A stretch of 64,000 nt of DNA from Cellulomonas sp. Leaf334 (GTDB taxonomy: Bacteria; Actinomycetota; Actinomycetes; Actinomycetales; Cellulomonadaceae). A model generated the notes under the pieces. The model saw nothing but the letters and a program-made list of their open reading frames with translations. It was not told where the DNA came from and ran no database searches. A program made the translations under genes and the position numbers. How positions within the stretch are numbered: position 1 is the stretch's first letter; each line of letters starts with the position of its first letter. Positions 18,861 to 29,503 of the stretch are shown here, piece by piece. Location of the stretch: assembly GCF_001424195.1 (NCBI RefSeq), contig NZ_LMOO01000005.1:237646-301645 (forward strand), read 5' to 3'.

Positions 18861-18950
18861 GGGGACCACCCAACACCCGGACCAGGGCAGATGCACCCGC
18901 GAGGCCCCGGAAGGGGAGACATCACCCGGCCCGTGTGCTACTCACGTCTC

Positions 18951-19940
18951 ATGGCCGACGCACCCGACGACGCCGCCGGGCCGCCGGTCGACATCGCCGG
19001 ACGCTCCGATCCGGAGGACTCCGGCTCGGAGAGCGTCCTGACCGTCGTCGTCGCGTTCTGCGCCAACCTGCTCATCGCTGTCGCGAAGTCCGTGGCGGCG
19101 GTCGTCACGGGGTCGGCGTCGATGCTCGCGGAGGCCGCGCACTCGTGGGCGGACACCGGCAACGAGGTCTTCCTCATCATCGCGCAGCGCCGCGCCGCCA
19201 AGCCGGCGGACAAGGAGCACCCCTTCGGCTTCGGCCGGGAGGTGTACGTGTGGTCGCTGTTCGCGGCGATCGGGCTGTTCGCGGTCGGTGCGGGGGTGTC
19301 GATCACGCACGGCATCTCCGAGCTGGTCGACCCGGAGCCGGCCGGTGACTTCGTCGTCGCGTACGTGGTGCTCGCGGTGTCGTTCGTGCTGGAGGGGATC
19401 TCGTTCCTGCAGGCGTCCCGACAGGCGAAGCGCGCCGCGGCGACGCAGGAGCGCGACCTGCTGGACCACGTCCTGGCGACCTCCGACCCGACCGTGCGCG
19501 CGGTGTTCTTCGAGGACGCGGCCGCCCTGGTCGGCATCCTCATCGCGACGCTCGGGATCGGGCTGCACCAGGTCACGGGATCGCCGGTACCGGACGCGGT
19601 GGGGTCGATCCTGGTCGGCGTGCTGCTCGCGGTCGTCGCGGTCGTCCTCATCGACCGCAACCGCCGGTTCCTCGTCGGCCAGGTGGCCGACCCGCGCGCC
19701 AACGCCGCTGCCGTCCGTGCACTTCTGGCCCTGCCGGAGGTGGAGCGGGTGACCGAGCTGCGGCTGGAGTTCGTGGGTGCCCGGCAGGTCTACCTGACGG
19801 GCGCGGTGGACCTCACGGGCAACCCGCGGGAGGACGAGGCATCGCACGTGCTGGCCACCCTGGAGCGCCGGCTGGCGCGGTCGCGCGCCGTCGTCGGCGC
19901 GACGCTCTCCCTGTCCGAGCCGCAGGACCCGGCCCTGTGA
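18951..19940 (+). CDS. Cation diffusion facilitator family transporter
   Basis: A 329-aa inner-membrane metal/proton antiporter of the CDF family, probably exporting Zn, Co, Fe or Mn. It has six hydrophobic segments; SMLAEAAHSWADTGNEV (near 60) carries the helix-2 metal residues, KEHPFGFGREVYVWSL follows, and FFEDAAALVGI is the helix-5 Asp region. The C-terminal cytoplasmic domain ends SEPQDPAL. It is 31 bp upstream of the channel gene on the same strand, so the two are probably cotranscribed. Confidence 0.92.
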   Translation: MADAPDDAAGPPVDIAGRSDPEDSGSESVLTVVVAFCANLLIAVAKSVAAVVTGSASMLAEAAHSWADTGNEVFLIIAQRRAAKPADKEHPFGFGREVYVWSLFAAIGLFAVGAGVSITHGISELVDPEPAGDFVVAYVVLAVSFVLEGISFLQASRQAKRAAATQERDLLDHVLATSDPTVRAVFFEDAAALVGILIATLGIGLHQVTGSPVPDAVGSILVGVLLAVVAVVLIDRNRRFLVGQVADPRANAAAVRALLALPEVERVTELRLEFVGARQVYLTGAVDLTGNPREDEASHVLATLERRLARSRAVVGATLSLSEPQDPAL

Positions 19941-19971
19941 CGTCCTCGACCACCGCCGAAGGAGTCCCGAC

Positions 19972-21279
19972 ATGACGACGCAGGAGCCCTCGCCGGCCAC
20001 CGAGACCGAGACCGAGCCGTTCCGGGTGCCCGTGCTGAACCTGCTCCGGCTCGCGGTGCCCGCCGTGCTGGTCGGGATCGGGTCCGCCCTGACGCTGCTC
20101 GGTCTCAGCCGGCTGGCCAGCCTGTTGGAGCACTGGATCTGGGACGACCTGAGCGCGGCCGTCGGGGTGTCGTCGGACTCGGCCCTGTGGATCATCGGGG
20201 TGCTGACGGCGACCGGCCTCCTGATCGGGCTCGTCGTCCGGTACGTGCCCGGCCACGCCGGACCCGACCCGGCGACCCTCGAGCTCGTCGCGGAGCCGCT
20301 GCCGTTGCGTGTGCTGCCCGGGCTGGCCCTCGCGCTGGTCCTGATGCTCGCGGGCGGCGTGAGCCTGGGTCCGGAGAACCCGATCATCGGCATCAACGTC
20401 GGCCTCGCGGTCGGGCTCGGGATGCGGTTCCTGCCGAAGGTGAAGGCCCCGATCTGGCTGATGATGGCCGTCGCGGGGACGATCGGCGCGATGTTCGGCA
20501 CGCCCGTCGCGGCGGCCCTGCTGTTCTCCGAGCTCGACCCGGGCGACCGCCGCGTCCCGCTGTGGGACAGGCTGTTCCCGCCGCTCGTCGCGGCCACCGC
20601 GGGGTCCTTGACGATGATGCAGCTGGAGGACCTCGACCTGGCCGTGTCCGTCCCCGACTACACGTACGGCGGCCTGGACGACCTCGGCATCGCGATCGCC
20701 ATCTCGGTCGGCGCGGCCCTGCTCGGCCTCGTGGCGGTGTACCTGTTCGTGCCGATGCACCGGCTGTTCCGACGCATCGGCCACCCGGTCCTCATGCTCA
20801 CCACCGGCGGCCTGCTCCTTGGCCTGCTCGGCGCGCTCGGCGGCGAGGTCACCCTGTTCAAGGGCCTGTCGCAGATGCAGGAGCTGCCCGGGCTGGCTGC
20901 GACGACGACCGCGCTGGGCTTCCTCGCGATGGCCGGCATCAAGCTCCTGGCCATGCTCGTGGCGGCCACCTCCGGGTTCCGGGGCGGGCGCATCTTCCCG
21001 GCGCTGTTCGTCGGGGTCGCGCTCGGGTTCGCGATCCACCAGGCGTGGGACGCGGTGCCGCTCGCGCTCGCCGTGTCTGCCGCCGTGGTCGGCATCGTCG
21101 TCGCCGCCACCCGCAACGGATGGCTGAGCATCTTCATGGCGATCGCCGTGGTGCCGCAGGTGACGCTGCTCATCCCCGTCGTGCTGGCGACGCTCGCGGC
21201 GTGGCTGATCGTGACCAACCGACCGGCGCTGGTGGCGCCCGCGGACCCTGCACCCGAGCCGGCTCCCGCTACTCCGTGA
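19972..21279 (+). CDS. ClC-type ion channel family protein (YfeO-like)
   Basis: A 435-aa membrane protein of the chloride-channel fold. LAGGVSLGPENPIIGINVGL (near 130) replaces the usual GKEGP selectivity signature, and SGFRGGRIFPALFVGVALG (near 330) matches the helix-N GxFxP region. About 10-11 hydrophobic segments are seen. E. coli YfeO, of similar length, is a putative ion channel of unknown selectivity. An AAGGAGT precedes the ATG. The gene overlaps the convergent yihY-like gene by 11 bp. Confidence 0.88.
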   Translation: MTTQEPSPATETETEPFRVPVLNLLRLAVPAVLVGIGSALTLLGLSRLASLLEHWIWDDLSAAVGVSSDSALWIIGVLTATGLLIGLVVRYVPGHAGPDPATLELVAEPLPLRVLPGLALALVLMLAGGVSLGPENPIIGINVGLAVGLGMRFLPKVKAPIWLMMAVAGTIGAMFGTPVAAALLFSELDPGDRRVPLWDRLFPPLVAATAGSLTMMQLEDLDLAVSVPDYTYGGLDDLGIAIAISVGAALLGLVAVYLFVPMHRLFRRIGHPVLMLTTGGLLLGLLGALGGEVTLFKGLSQMQELPGLAATTTALGFLAMAGIKLLAMLVAATSGFRGGRIFPALFVGVALGFAIHQAWDAVPLALAVSAAVVGIVVAATRNGWLSIFMAIAVVPQVTLLIPVVLATLAAWLIVTNRPALVAPADPAPEPAPATP

Positions 21280-22153
21280 GCACGCGAGGCGCCGTGGCGT
21301 CGTCGTTGCGACGGCCCCGCACCAGCCGCCCGAGCGCGCCCTCGTCCTCGGCGCACGCGCGGCCGACGACGGTGGCCAGCACGAGCGCGAAGCTGAACGC
21401 GAACAGCCAGCCGATGTACGCGAACACCAGGCCGAGCACGCCGTACTGCCTCGCGCCCGCCTCCAGGACGATCGGCAGGTACACGATGCCGACGACGCTC
21501 AGGACACACATGAAGAACGCCGTGACCGCGCCCGTGAACGCGAGCGCACGCACGGGGATCTGGGCGCGCAGCAGGGCCCACGGCACGTACGTCCACACGA
21601 CCGTCCAGACGATCATCCGCACGACGAAGTCCCACAGCGCAGGCAGCGGCACCCCCTCCGTGGCCTCGCGCGTGAGGCCCAGCAGCCCGACCGCCAGGAT
21701 CACCGCGAGCACCGTCGCGAGCCACCGCCACGCGGACCGCAGCCCGGGCCGAGGGACGTGCCACACCTTCGCGTACATGCGTTCCAGGGCCCGGGAGTAC
21801 GCCGTGGCACTGAGGAGCGCGACGAGCAGGCCGATGATCCCGACGCTGCTGCCCACCGTGGCGTCGGTCGTGACGCTTCCCGCGACGGCGTCACGCGTGG
21901 CGTCGGAGAGCCCCATCGAGTCGGCCATGAAGGAGCCGAAGCCCGGCTCGGCCGGGCGGAGGGCAGCCATCACGATCATCACCGGCACGATCGAGACGAA
22001 CGCCTGCGCGGCGAGGGTCATCGCGCGGTCGAACGGCTCGATGGCCACGAAGCCGTCGACCGTGCGCTGCACCAGGCGGCCCAACGGGGTGCGGCGGTAG
22101 CGCGCCGCGATCCGCAGGGCGCGTACCCGAGCACGCTCGACGGTGGTGGTCAC
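21269..22153 (-). CDS. YihY/virulence factor BrkB family membrane protein
   Basis: A 294-aa protein with six hydrophobic segments. Family features are RAMTLAAQAFVSIVPVMIVMA (near 45-65), SATAYSRALERMYAKVW (near 120) and the last helices QYGVLGLVFAYIGWLFAFSFAL. It was once called ribonuclease BN by mistake; it is now regarded as a transporter-like protein of unknown substrate. The GTG start overlaps the stop of the alpha/beta hydrolase as GTGA, so the pair is coupled. Confidence 0.9.
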   Translation of the reverse strand: MTTTVERARVRALRIAARYRRTPLGRLVQRTVDGFVAIEPFDRAMTLAAQAFVSIVPVMIVMAALRPAEPGFGSFMADSMGLSDATRDAVAGSVTTDATVGSSVGIIGLLVALLSATAYSRALERMYAKVWHVPRPGLRSAWRWLATVLAVILAVGLLGLTREATEGVPLPALWDFVVRMIVWTVVWTYVPWALLRAQIPVRALAFTGAVTAFFMCVLSVVGIVYLPIVLEAGARQYGVLGLVFAYIGWLFAFSFALVLATVVGRACAEDEGALGRLVRGRRNDDATAPRVLTE

Positions 22154-23100
22154 GGCAGCCGGGCGTCCAGGAACGCGAGGACCTCCGCGACGTACGTGTC
22201 GCGGGCCGGTGCGGGGGACAGGGCCAGGTCGTGCGCGCCGCCAGGGATCTCGACGAACGTCACGTCGGGGCCGAGGTTCGGGGCGAGCCGCTTCATGTCC
22301 GCGACGTCGAGCACCGAGTCGGTGGTGACCAGGGCGTCGTGCCAGGCGTCGTCGGGACCGGACGCGTCGGACGCCAGGAGCAGCACGGGCACGTCGACGG
22401 CCAGGCCGCGGGCGACGCGCGCATGGCCCCGGCGCACGGCCCGGGCGAACCCGGCGCGTGCCGGGAACCCGTCCAGCGGCTTCCACGCGAGGTCGTAGGA
22501 CCACTCGCCGCCGGTGCCCTCGTGCAGGGCGCGTCCGTAGAACGGGCCGACCTTGCCGACGACGACGCCCGGGGCGATCTTGCCGACGCCCTTGAGCACG
22601 GCCGTGAACACCGTGCGCTCGAACCACGACCCGCGCAGGTCCAGCCACGGGCTGTTCAGCACGAGGGCGTCGATGAGGCCCGTGCCGCGGCGCGCGTCGG
22701 CCCACAGGGAGGTGACGAGCCCGCCCATCGAGTGGCCGAGCAGGACGATCTCGTCGTGGTCCGCGCGGATGGCCCGGATCGCGGCGTCGATCTCCTCCGC
22801 GTACGTGCCCAGGTCGGTGATGTGGTTGGGCGGCCGGCCGTCGCGGATGGACCGGCCGTAGTCGCGCAGGTCGAGCGCGTACACGTCGTAGCCGTGCGCG
22901 GCGAGCGTGTCGGCGAACTGCGTGTGGAAGAAGTAGTCGACGAAACCGTGCACATACAGCAACGAGCGTCGGCTGGCTGTGCTGTCGGAGCCCTCTCGAT
23001 GGACCAGAGTGGCAACCGGGTCCGGTGTGCCGCCGTCGGGGCGCAGGGGGAGGGTGCGGGCGGTCCAGCCGGGTCCGAGCACGTCGACGTCGTCGGTCAT
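22150..23100 (-). CDS. Alpha/beta hydrolase (monoacylglycerol lipase-like)
   Basis: A 316-aa serine hydrolase. LLYVHGFVDYFFHTQF gives the oxyanion HG region, LLGHSMGGLVTS (near 120) the nucleophile elbow, LLLASDASGPDD the acid, and EIPGGAHDLALSP the catalytic His. It resembles lysophospholipase/monoglyceride lipase proteins; the substrate is unknown. The ATG at 23100 (MTDDVDVLGPG) is preferred because the upstream extension runs into the clpB control region. It is first of a two-gene operon with yihY. Confidence 0.9.
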   Translation of the reverse strand: MTDDVDVLGPGWTARTLPLRPDGGTPDPVATLVHREGSDSTASRRSLLYVHGFVDYFFHTQFADTLAAHGYDVYALDLRDYGRSIRDGRPPNHITDLGTYAEEIDAAIRAIRADHDEIVLLGHSMGGLVTSLWADARRGTGLIDALVLNSPWLDLRGSWFERTVFTAVLKGVGKIAPGVVVGKVGPFYGRALHEGTGGEWSYDLAWKPLDGFPARAGFARAVRRGHARVARGLAVDVPVLLLASDASGPDDAWHDALVTTDSVLDVADMKRLAPNLGPDVTFVEIPGGAHDLALSPAPARDTYVAEVLAFLDARLP

Positions 23101-23143
23101 GGCGTGATCGTCGCACGGGGCGGCTCCCCGGGTGGTCCGTAGA

Positions 23144-23164
23144 GTTGAGCGGAATAGACTCAAC
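23144..23164 (+). promoter_or_regulatory. HAIR-type operator (HspR site) of clpB
   Basis: GTTGAGC, 7 nt, ACTCAAC: five of seven bases per half match HspR's CTTGAGT-N7-ACTCAAG with exact spacing. A -10-like TAGACT (23155-23160) lies inside, so bound HspR would block the promoter. Confidence 0.75.
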
Positions 23165-23208
23165 TCCGGCCGTCGTTGCCACGAGCAGTCGATCATTCAG
23201 GAGGTCAC

Positions 23209-25797
<2,589 letters not shown>

Positions 25798-25858
25798 CCG
25801 TCCGCCGATCCCCACCACCGGCCCGACGTGCTCGTGTCGGCCTGGCATCCTGGGACGC

Positions 25859-26479
25859 ATGACGACCGAGGCTCCCACCAGCGCGAGGTCGGGCGGCTAC
25901 GCCAAGGGCCGCGCCACCCGCGAGGAGATCCTCGACGTCGCCATGCAGCTGTTCGGCGAGGTCGGGTACCGCACCGCGTCACTGCGTGAGGTGGCGGCGC
26001 GTGTCGGGATCTCCCACCCCGGATTGCTGCACCACTTCGCCAGCAAGGCGGTCCTGCTCGCCGCGGTGCTCGAGCGTCGCGACGAGGTGGACGACACCGC
26101 GTTCGAGGCCGATCTCGACGCGGGGTACGACTACGTCGACGCGCTGGTGCGGGTGATCGAGCGCAACGCGTCGCGCCCCGGGATCGTCGAGCTGTTCGCC
26201 ACGCTGTCCGCGGAGGCCACGTCCCCGGACCACCCCGCGCACGCCTACTTCCAGGAGCGGTACCGACGGGTGGTCGACGGGGGCCGCGCCGAGTTCGAGC
26301 GCCGCCGCGTCGCGGGCGAGCTCCGCCCGGGGATCGACCCGCTGACCGCGTCCCGCCTGACGGTCGCGGTCATGGACGGCCTGCAGATCCAGTGGCTCCT
26401 GGCGGCCGACGCCCCGGACGACCGCCTGGACATGGCGATGACGCTGCGCGCCCACGTGGCCACCCTGCTCACGGACTGA
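25859..26479 (+). CDS. TetR/AcrR family regulator
   Basis: A 206-aa one-component repressor. The HTH is TREEILDVAMQLFGEVGYRT then SLREVAARVGISHPGLLHHF (about 22-65); the rest is a helical ligand domain. The ATG lies 61 bp behind clpB; a CATCCT sequence 7-8 nt before it could be a weak leaderless -10. It converges on the GH3 gene, so its target is not clear from position. No inverted repeat was seen at its own promoter. Confidence 0.88.
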   Translation: MTTEAPTSARSGGYAKGRATREEILDVAMQLFGEVGYRTASLREVAARVGISHPGLLHHFASKAVLLAAVLERRDEVDDTAFEADLDAGYDYVDALVRVIERNASRPGIVELFATLSAEATSPDHPAHAYFQERYRRVVDGGRAEFERRRVAGELRPGIDPLTASRLTVAVMDGLQIQWLLAADAPDDRLDMAMTLRAHVATLLTD

Positions 26480-26509
26480 GCAGGAGCCGTCGCGCGACGC
26501 GTGCGCCCG

Positions 26510-28762
26510 TCAGCCCGCTGCGGCCTGGGCGACCAGCGTGTCCAGGACGTCGCGGTCGAAGCCGGACAGGCCGAAGTCGGCGATCACCTTGGCGGGCATC
26601 TGCAGGATCATCGCCTGCATGGTGTCGTCCAGCGGCGGCGTGTCTGCGGGCGGCACCAGGGCGGCCTGCAGGAGCGGCCCGCCGACGGGGTGCGCGAACC
26701 ACTCCGCGACCGTCGACATCGGCGTGAGCTCACCCCACAGCGGCTCGCCCTCGACCGTGAGCGACACCGACCCGCGCAGGTCACGCGACGACGCCCCGAC
26801 CTCGACGACGAGCTCGCCGCCCTCGACCACCCAGCGTCGCAGCCCGGGGTGCCAGTACGAGAGGTCGCGCGCTACCAGGTCGAACGACACCTGCCGGGAC
26901 TCGCCGGGCTCCAGGTGCACCTTGGTGAACGCCTTGAGCTCGCGCGTCGGGCGCAGGACGGACGCCTCGGGGTCGCGCACGTAGACCTGGACCACCTCGG
27001 CGCCCGCCACCGCGCCGGTGTTGGTGATCGTCGCGGTCACGGTGACGTCCGTGCCGGCGGCGGAGGCGGTGACCGCGTCGTACGCGAAGGTCGTGTACGA
27101 CAGCCCGTGGCCGAACGGGTAGGCGACGTCCATCGCGCGGGTGTCGTACCAGCGGTAGCCCACCAGGACGCCCTCGCCGTACCGGACGACGCCGGCCTCG
27201 CCGGGGAAGTTCCCGAACGCCGGGGTGTCCTCGATGCGGTGCGGGACGGTCTCGGTGAGCTTGCCGGACGGGCTGCGGACGCCGAGCAGCAGGTCCGCGA
27301 CGGCCGAGCCGCCCGCCTGGCCGCCGAGCCACGTCTCGAGGATCGCCGGGGCCAGGTCGCGCCAGCCGGACACGCCGACGGCCGACCCGTTGGCGAGCAC
27401 GACGACGACCCGGGGGTTGACCGCGGCGACCGCGCGCAGCAGCGCGACCTGGTTGTCGGGCAGGCCGAGGCGCGGCCGGTCGTAGCCCTCGGACTCGTCG
27501 GGACCGGGCAGCCCGAGGAACGCCACGACGGTCCCGGCGCCGCGCGCGACAGCCACGGCCTCGGCGAGGAGGTCGTCGTCCGACCCGTCCGGCCCGCCCG
27601 CGATGGTGAACCCCGCCGCGAACGGCACGTCCGCGCCGACCGCCCGCAGCGCGTCGAGCGGGGCGTCCAGCCGGGTCGGCTTGACCTGTGAGGACCCGGC
27701 CCCCTGGTAGCGCGGGGTGCGTGCGAACTCGCCGACCACGACGACCCCGTCGGTCGAGGCGAGCGGGAGCAGCCCGCCGTCGTTCTTCAGCAGCACCGAC
27801 CCGGCGGCGGCGGCCTCGCGGGCCAGCGCGTGGTGGGCGTCGACGTCGTACGTGTCCTGCGTGGACAGGGCGGGCAGGCTCTGCGCGACGAGCCGGAGCA
27901 CGCGCCGCACGGCCACGTCGAGCACCGCCTCGTCGAGCGACCCGTCGCGGACGGCCGCCACGACCTGGTCGTCGGGACGCGTCCCCGCCGACGGCATCTG
28001 CAGGTCGAGCCCCGCCGCGAGCGCGGGCACCCGGTCGTGCACGGCCCCCCAGTCGGACACGACGAGGCCCTCGAACCCCCACTCGTCGCGCAGGATCGCG
28101 GTGAGGAGCTCGTGGTGCTCGGACGCGTACGTGCCGTTGACCTTGTTGTACGCGCACATCACGGTCCAGGGCTGGGCCTTCGTCACGACGCGCTCGAACG
28201 CGGGCAGGTAGATCTCGCGCAGGGTGCGCTCGTCGACCTCGGCGGACACGCGCATGCGGTCCGACTCCTGGTTGTTCGCCGCGTAGTGCTTGAGCGACGT
28301 CCCGACGCCCTGGCTCTGGATGCCGCGCACGAGCGCGGCGCCCAGCTCGCCGGCGACCACCGGGTCCTCGGAGACGTACTCGAAGTTGCGGCCGCACAGC
28401 GGGGTGCGCTTGATGTTGACGCCCGGGCCCAGCAGGACGGAGACGTCGTTCGCGCGCGTCTCGCGGCCGAGCGCCTCACCGACGCGGGTGAGCAGGTCGA
28501 CGTCCCAGGACGAGCCCAGCGCCGCAGCGGTGGGGAAGCACGTGGCGGGGACCGAGTCGCCCAGGTCCAGCTGGTCGCCGTCGTCCGCGGGCTTGCGCAG
28601 GCCGTGCGGGCCGTCGGAGACCATCACCGCGGGGACGCCCGCCCGCTCGACGCCCTGGGTGTGCCAGAAGTCGGAGCCGGACGTCAGGGACGCCTTCTCC
28701 TCGAGGGTCAGCTGAGCCAGGACCTGGTCGATGGTGCGCTCGACGTCGAAGACCTGCGACAT
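26510..28762 (-). CDS. Family GH3 beta-glucosidase
   Basis: A 750-aa retaining glycosidase that hydrolyses beta-linked gluco-oligosaccharides such as cellobiose, probably cytoplasmic since no signal peptide is seen. Domain 1 ends with the nucleophile region GFEGLVVSDWGAVHDRVPAL (Asp near 235). Domain 2 follows with LLPLASTDGVVVVGEF. A fibronectin III-like domain comes next (VTATITNTGAVAGAEVVQVYV), then a 75-residue C-terminal extension. AGGAGG is 9 nt before the ATG. A palindrome upstream may be the operator. It fits a cellulose- or plant-polymer-using organism. Confidence 0.95.
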   Translation of the reverse strand: MSQVFDVERTIDQVLAQLTLEEKASLTSGSDFWHTQGVERAGVPAVMVSDGPHGLRKPADDGDQLDLGDSVPATCFPTAAALGSSWDVDLLTRVGEALGRETRANDVSVLLGPGVNIKRTPLCGRNFEYVSEDPVVAGELGAALVRGIQSQGVGTSLKHYAANNQESDRMRVSAEVDERTLREIYLPAFERVVTKAQPWTVMCAYNKVNGTYASEHHELLTAILRDEWGFEGLVVSDWGAVHDRVPALAAGLDLQMPSAGTRPDDQVVAAVRDGSLDEAVLDVAVRRVLRLVAQSLPALSTQDTYDVDAHHALAREAAAAGSVLLKNDGGLLPLASTDGVVVVGEFARTPRYQGAGSSQVKPTRLDAPLDALRAVGADVPFAAGFTIAGGPDGSDDDLLAEAVAVARGAGTVVAFLGLPGPDESEGYDRPRLGLPDNQVALLRAVAAVNPRVVVVLANGSAVGVSGWRDLAPAILETWLGGQAGGSAVADLLLGVRSPSGKLTETVPHRIEDTPAFGNFPGEAGVVRYGEGVLVGYRWYDTRAMDVAYPFGHGLSYTTFAYDAVTASAAGTDVTVTATITNTGAVAGAEVVQVYVRDPEASVLRPTRELKAFTKVHLEPGESRQVSFDLVARDLSYWHPGLRRWVVEGGELVVEVGASSRDLRGSVSLTVEGEPLWGELTPMSTVAEWFAHPVGGPLLQAALVPPADTPPLDDTMQAMILQMPAKVIADFGLSGFDRDVLDTLVAQAAAG

Positions 28763-28813
28763 TGCCGGGTACCTCCTCGGTGGGGTGCGTCGCCGCCACC
28801 CTAGCCGATTACC

Positions 28814-28825
28814 TACCACGTGGTA
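28814..28825. promoter_or_regulatory. Perfect 12-bp palindrome before the beta-glucosidase gene
   Basis: TACCACGTGGTA sits about 50 bp before the GH3 start, in the gap between the GH3 gene and the next gene. The size fits a LacI- or TetR-type site; the binding protein is unknown. Confidence 0.45.
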
Positions 28826-28829
28826 AGTG

Positions 28830-29501
28830 TCAGGGGACCTGCGCTGTCCGGTCCAGGAACGAGCCCGTGATCCCGCCGCCGTCGAGCACGGCCAGGCACA
28901 GGCCCACCCGGTCGCCGTCCGCCCACGAGCGCTCGGTCGGCGACCACGTCACCGTCCGCACCCCGGCGGCGACCTCGTCGGCATCGAGCACGCACGCGCG
29001 GGCCACCCGGGCGTCGGCGGACTGCTGCCCCGGCCACACCGCATCCGGGGCGAACGTGAACTCGGTGACCACCTGAGCCTCGTGCGGCTCGGCGCACGGG
29101 ACCACCCGGACGGTGTCCACCGGTCCGTCGTCGGGCACCGTCAGCACGCAGTTGCCCGTGACCAGCTGCTGCGCACGAGCGTCCCGCGCGGCGGGCACGT
29201 CCGCCGGCAGCGGACGCGTGGCCATCACCGTGAGCACGGCGACCGTCACCCCGACGACCAGGGCGACCGTCCCGACGACGCCGAGGACGGCGCCCGCGAT
29301 CGCGAGACCGCGCCCGCGGGTGCGCCGCGACGCGATCCGCCGGAACGCCACGACCGCCAGCGCCAGGGCCACCGGACCGAGCCCGAGGATCCCGGTGACC
29401 AGCGACCAGACCGCAGTCGGCTCGACCGTGGCGCGTGGCTCCGCCCACCCGGGCGCGTAGTGCGTCTGCGGGTAGCCGTCGGTGTCGCGAGAGTCGCTCA
29501 G
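28830..29501 (-). CDS. DUF4190-type membrane protein, paralogue of the upstream gene; probable CTG start
   Basis: A protein of about 223 aa: Tyr/Pro-containing N-terminus, two membrane segments (TAVWSLVTGILGLGPVALAL and AIAGAVLGVVGTVALVVGVT) and an extracytoplasmic domain with TGNCVLTVP, VVPCAEPHEAQVVTEF and RACVLDADEV, like septum-formation-domain proteins. The only GTG in frame (29372) falls inside the first membrane helix, so the true start must be upstream. No ATG, GTG or TTG exists there; a CTG at 29501, 5 nt after the stop of the upstream gene, gives MSDSRDTDGYPQTHYAPGW and would be read by coupling. Confidence 0.7.
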   Translation of the reverse strand: MSDSRDTDGYPQTHYAPGWAEPRATVEPTAVWSLVTGILGLGPVALALAVVAFRRIASRRTRGRGLAIAGAVLGVVGTVALVVGVTVAVLTVMATRPLPADVPAARDARAQQLVTGNCVLTVPDDGPVDTVRVVPCAEPHEAQVVTEFTFAPDAVWPGQQSADARVARACVLDADEVAAGVRTVTWSPTERSWADGDRVGLCLAVLDGGGITGSFLDRTAQVP

Positions 29502-29503
29502 GA

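Noticed and set aside
26480..28829. CelR/CebR box (TGGGAGCGCTCCCA) for the beta-glucosidase
   Set aside because: No match was seen on either side of the gene; only an unrelated palindrome is present.
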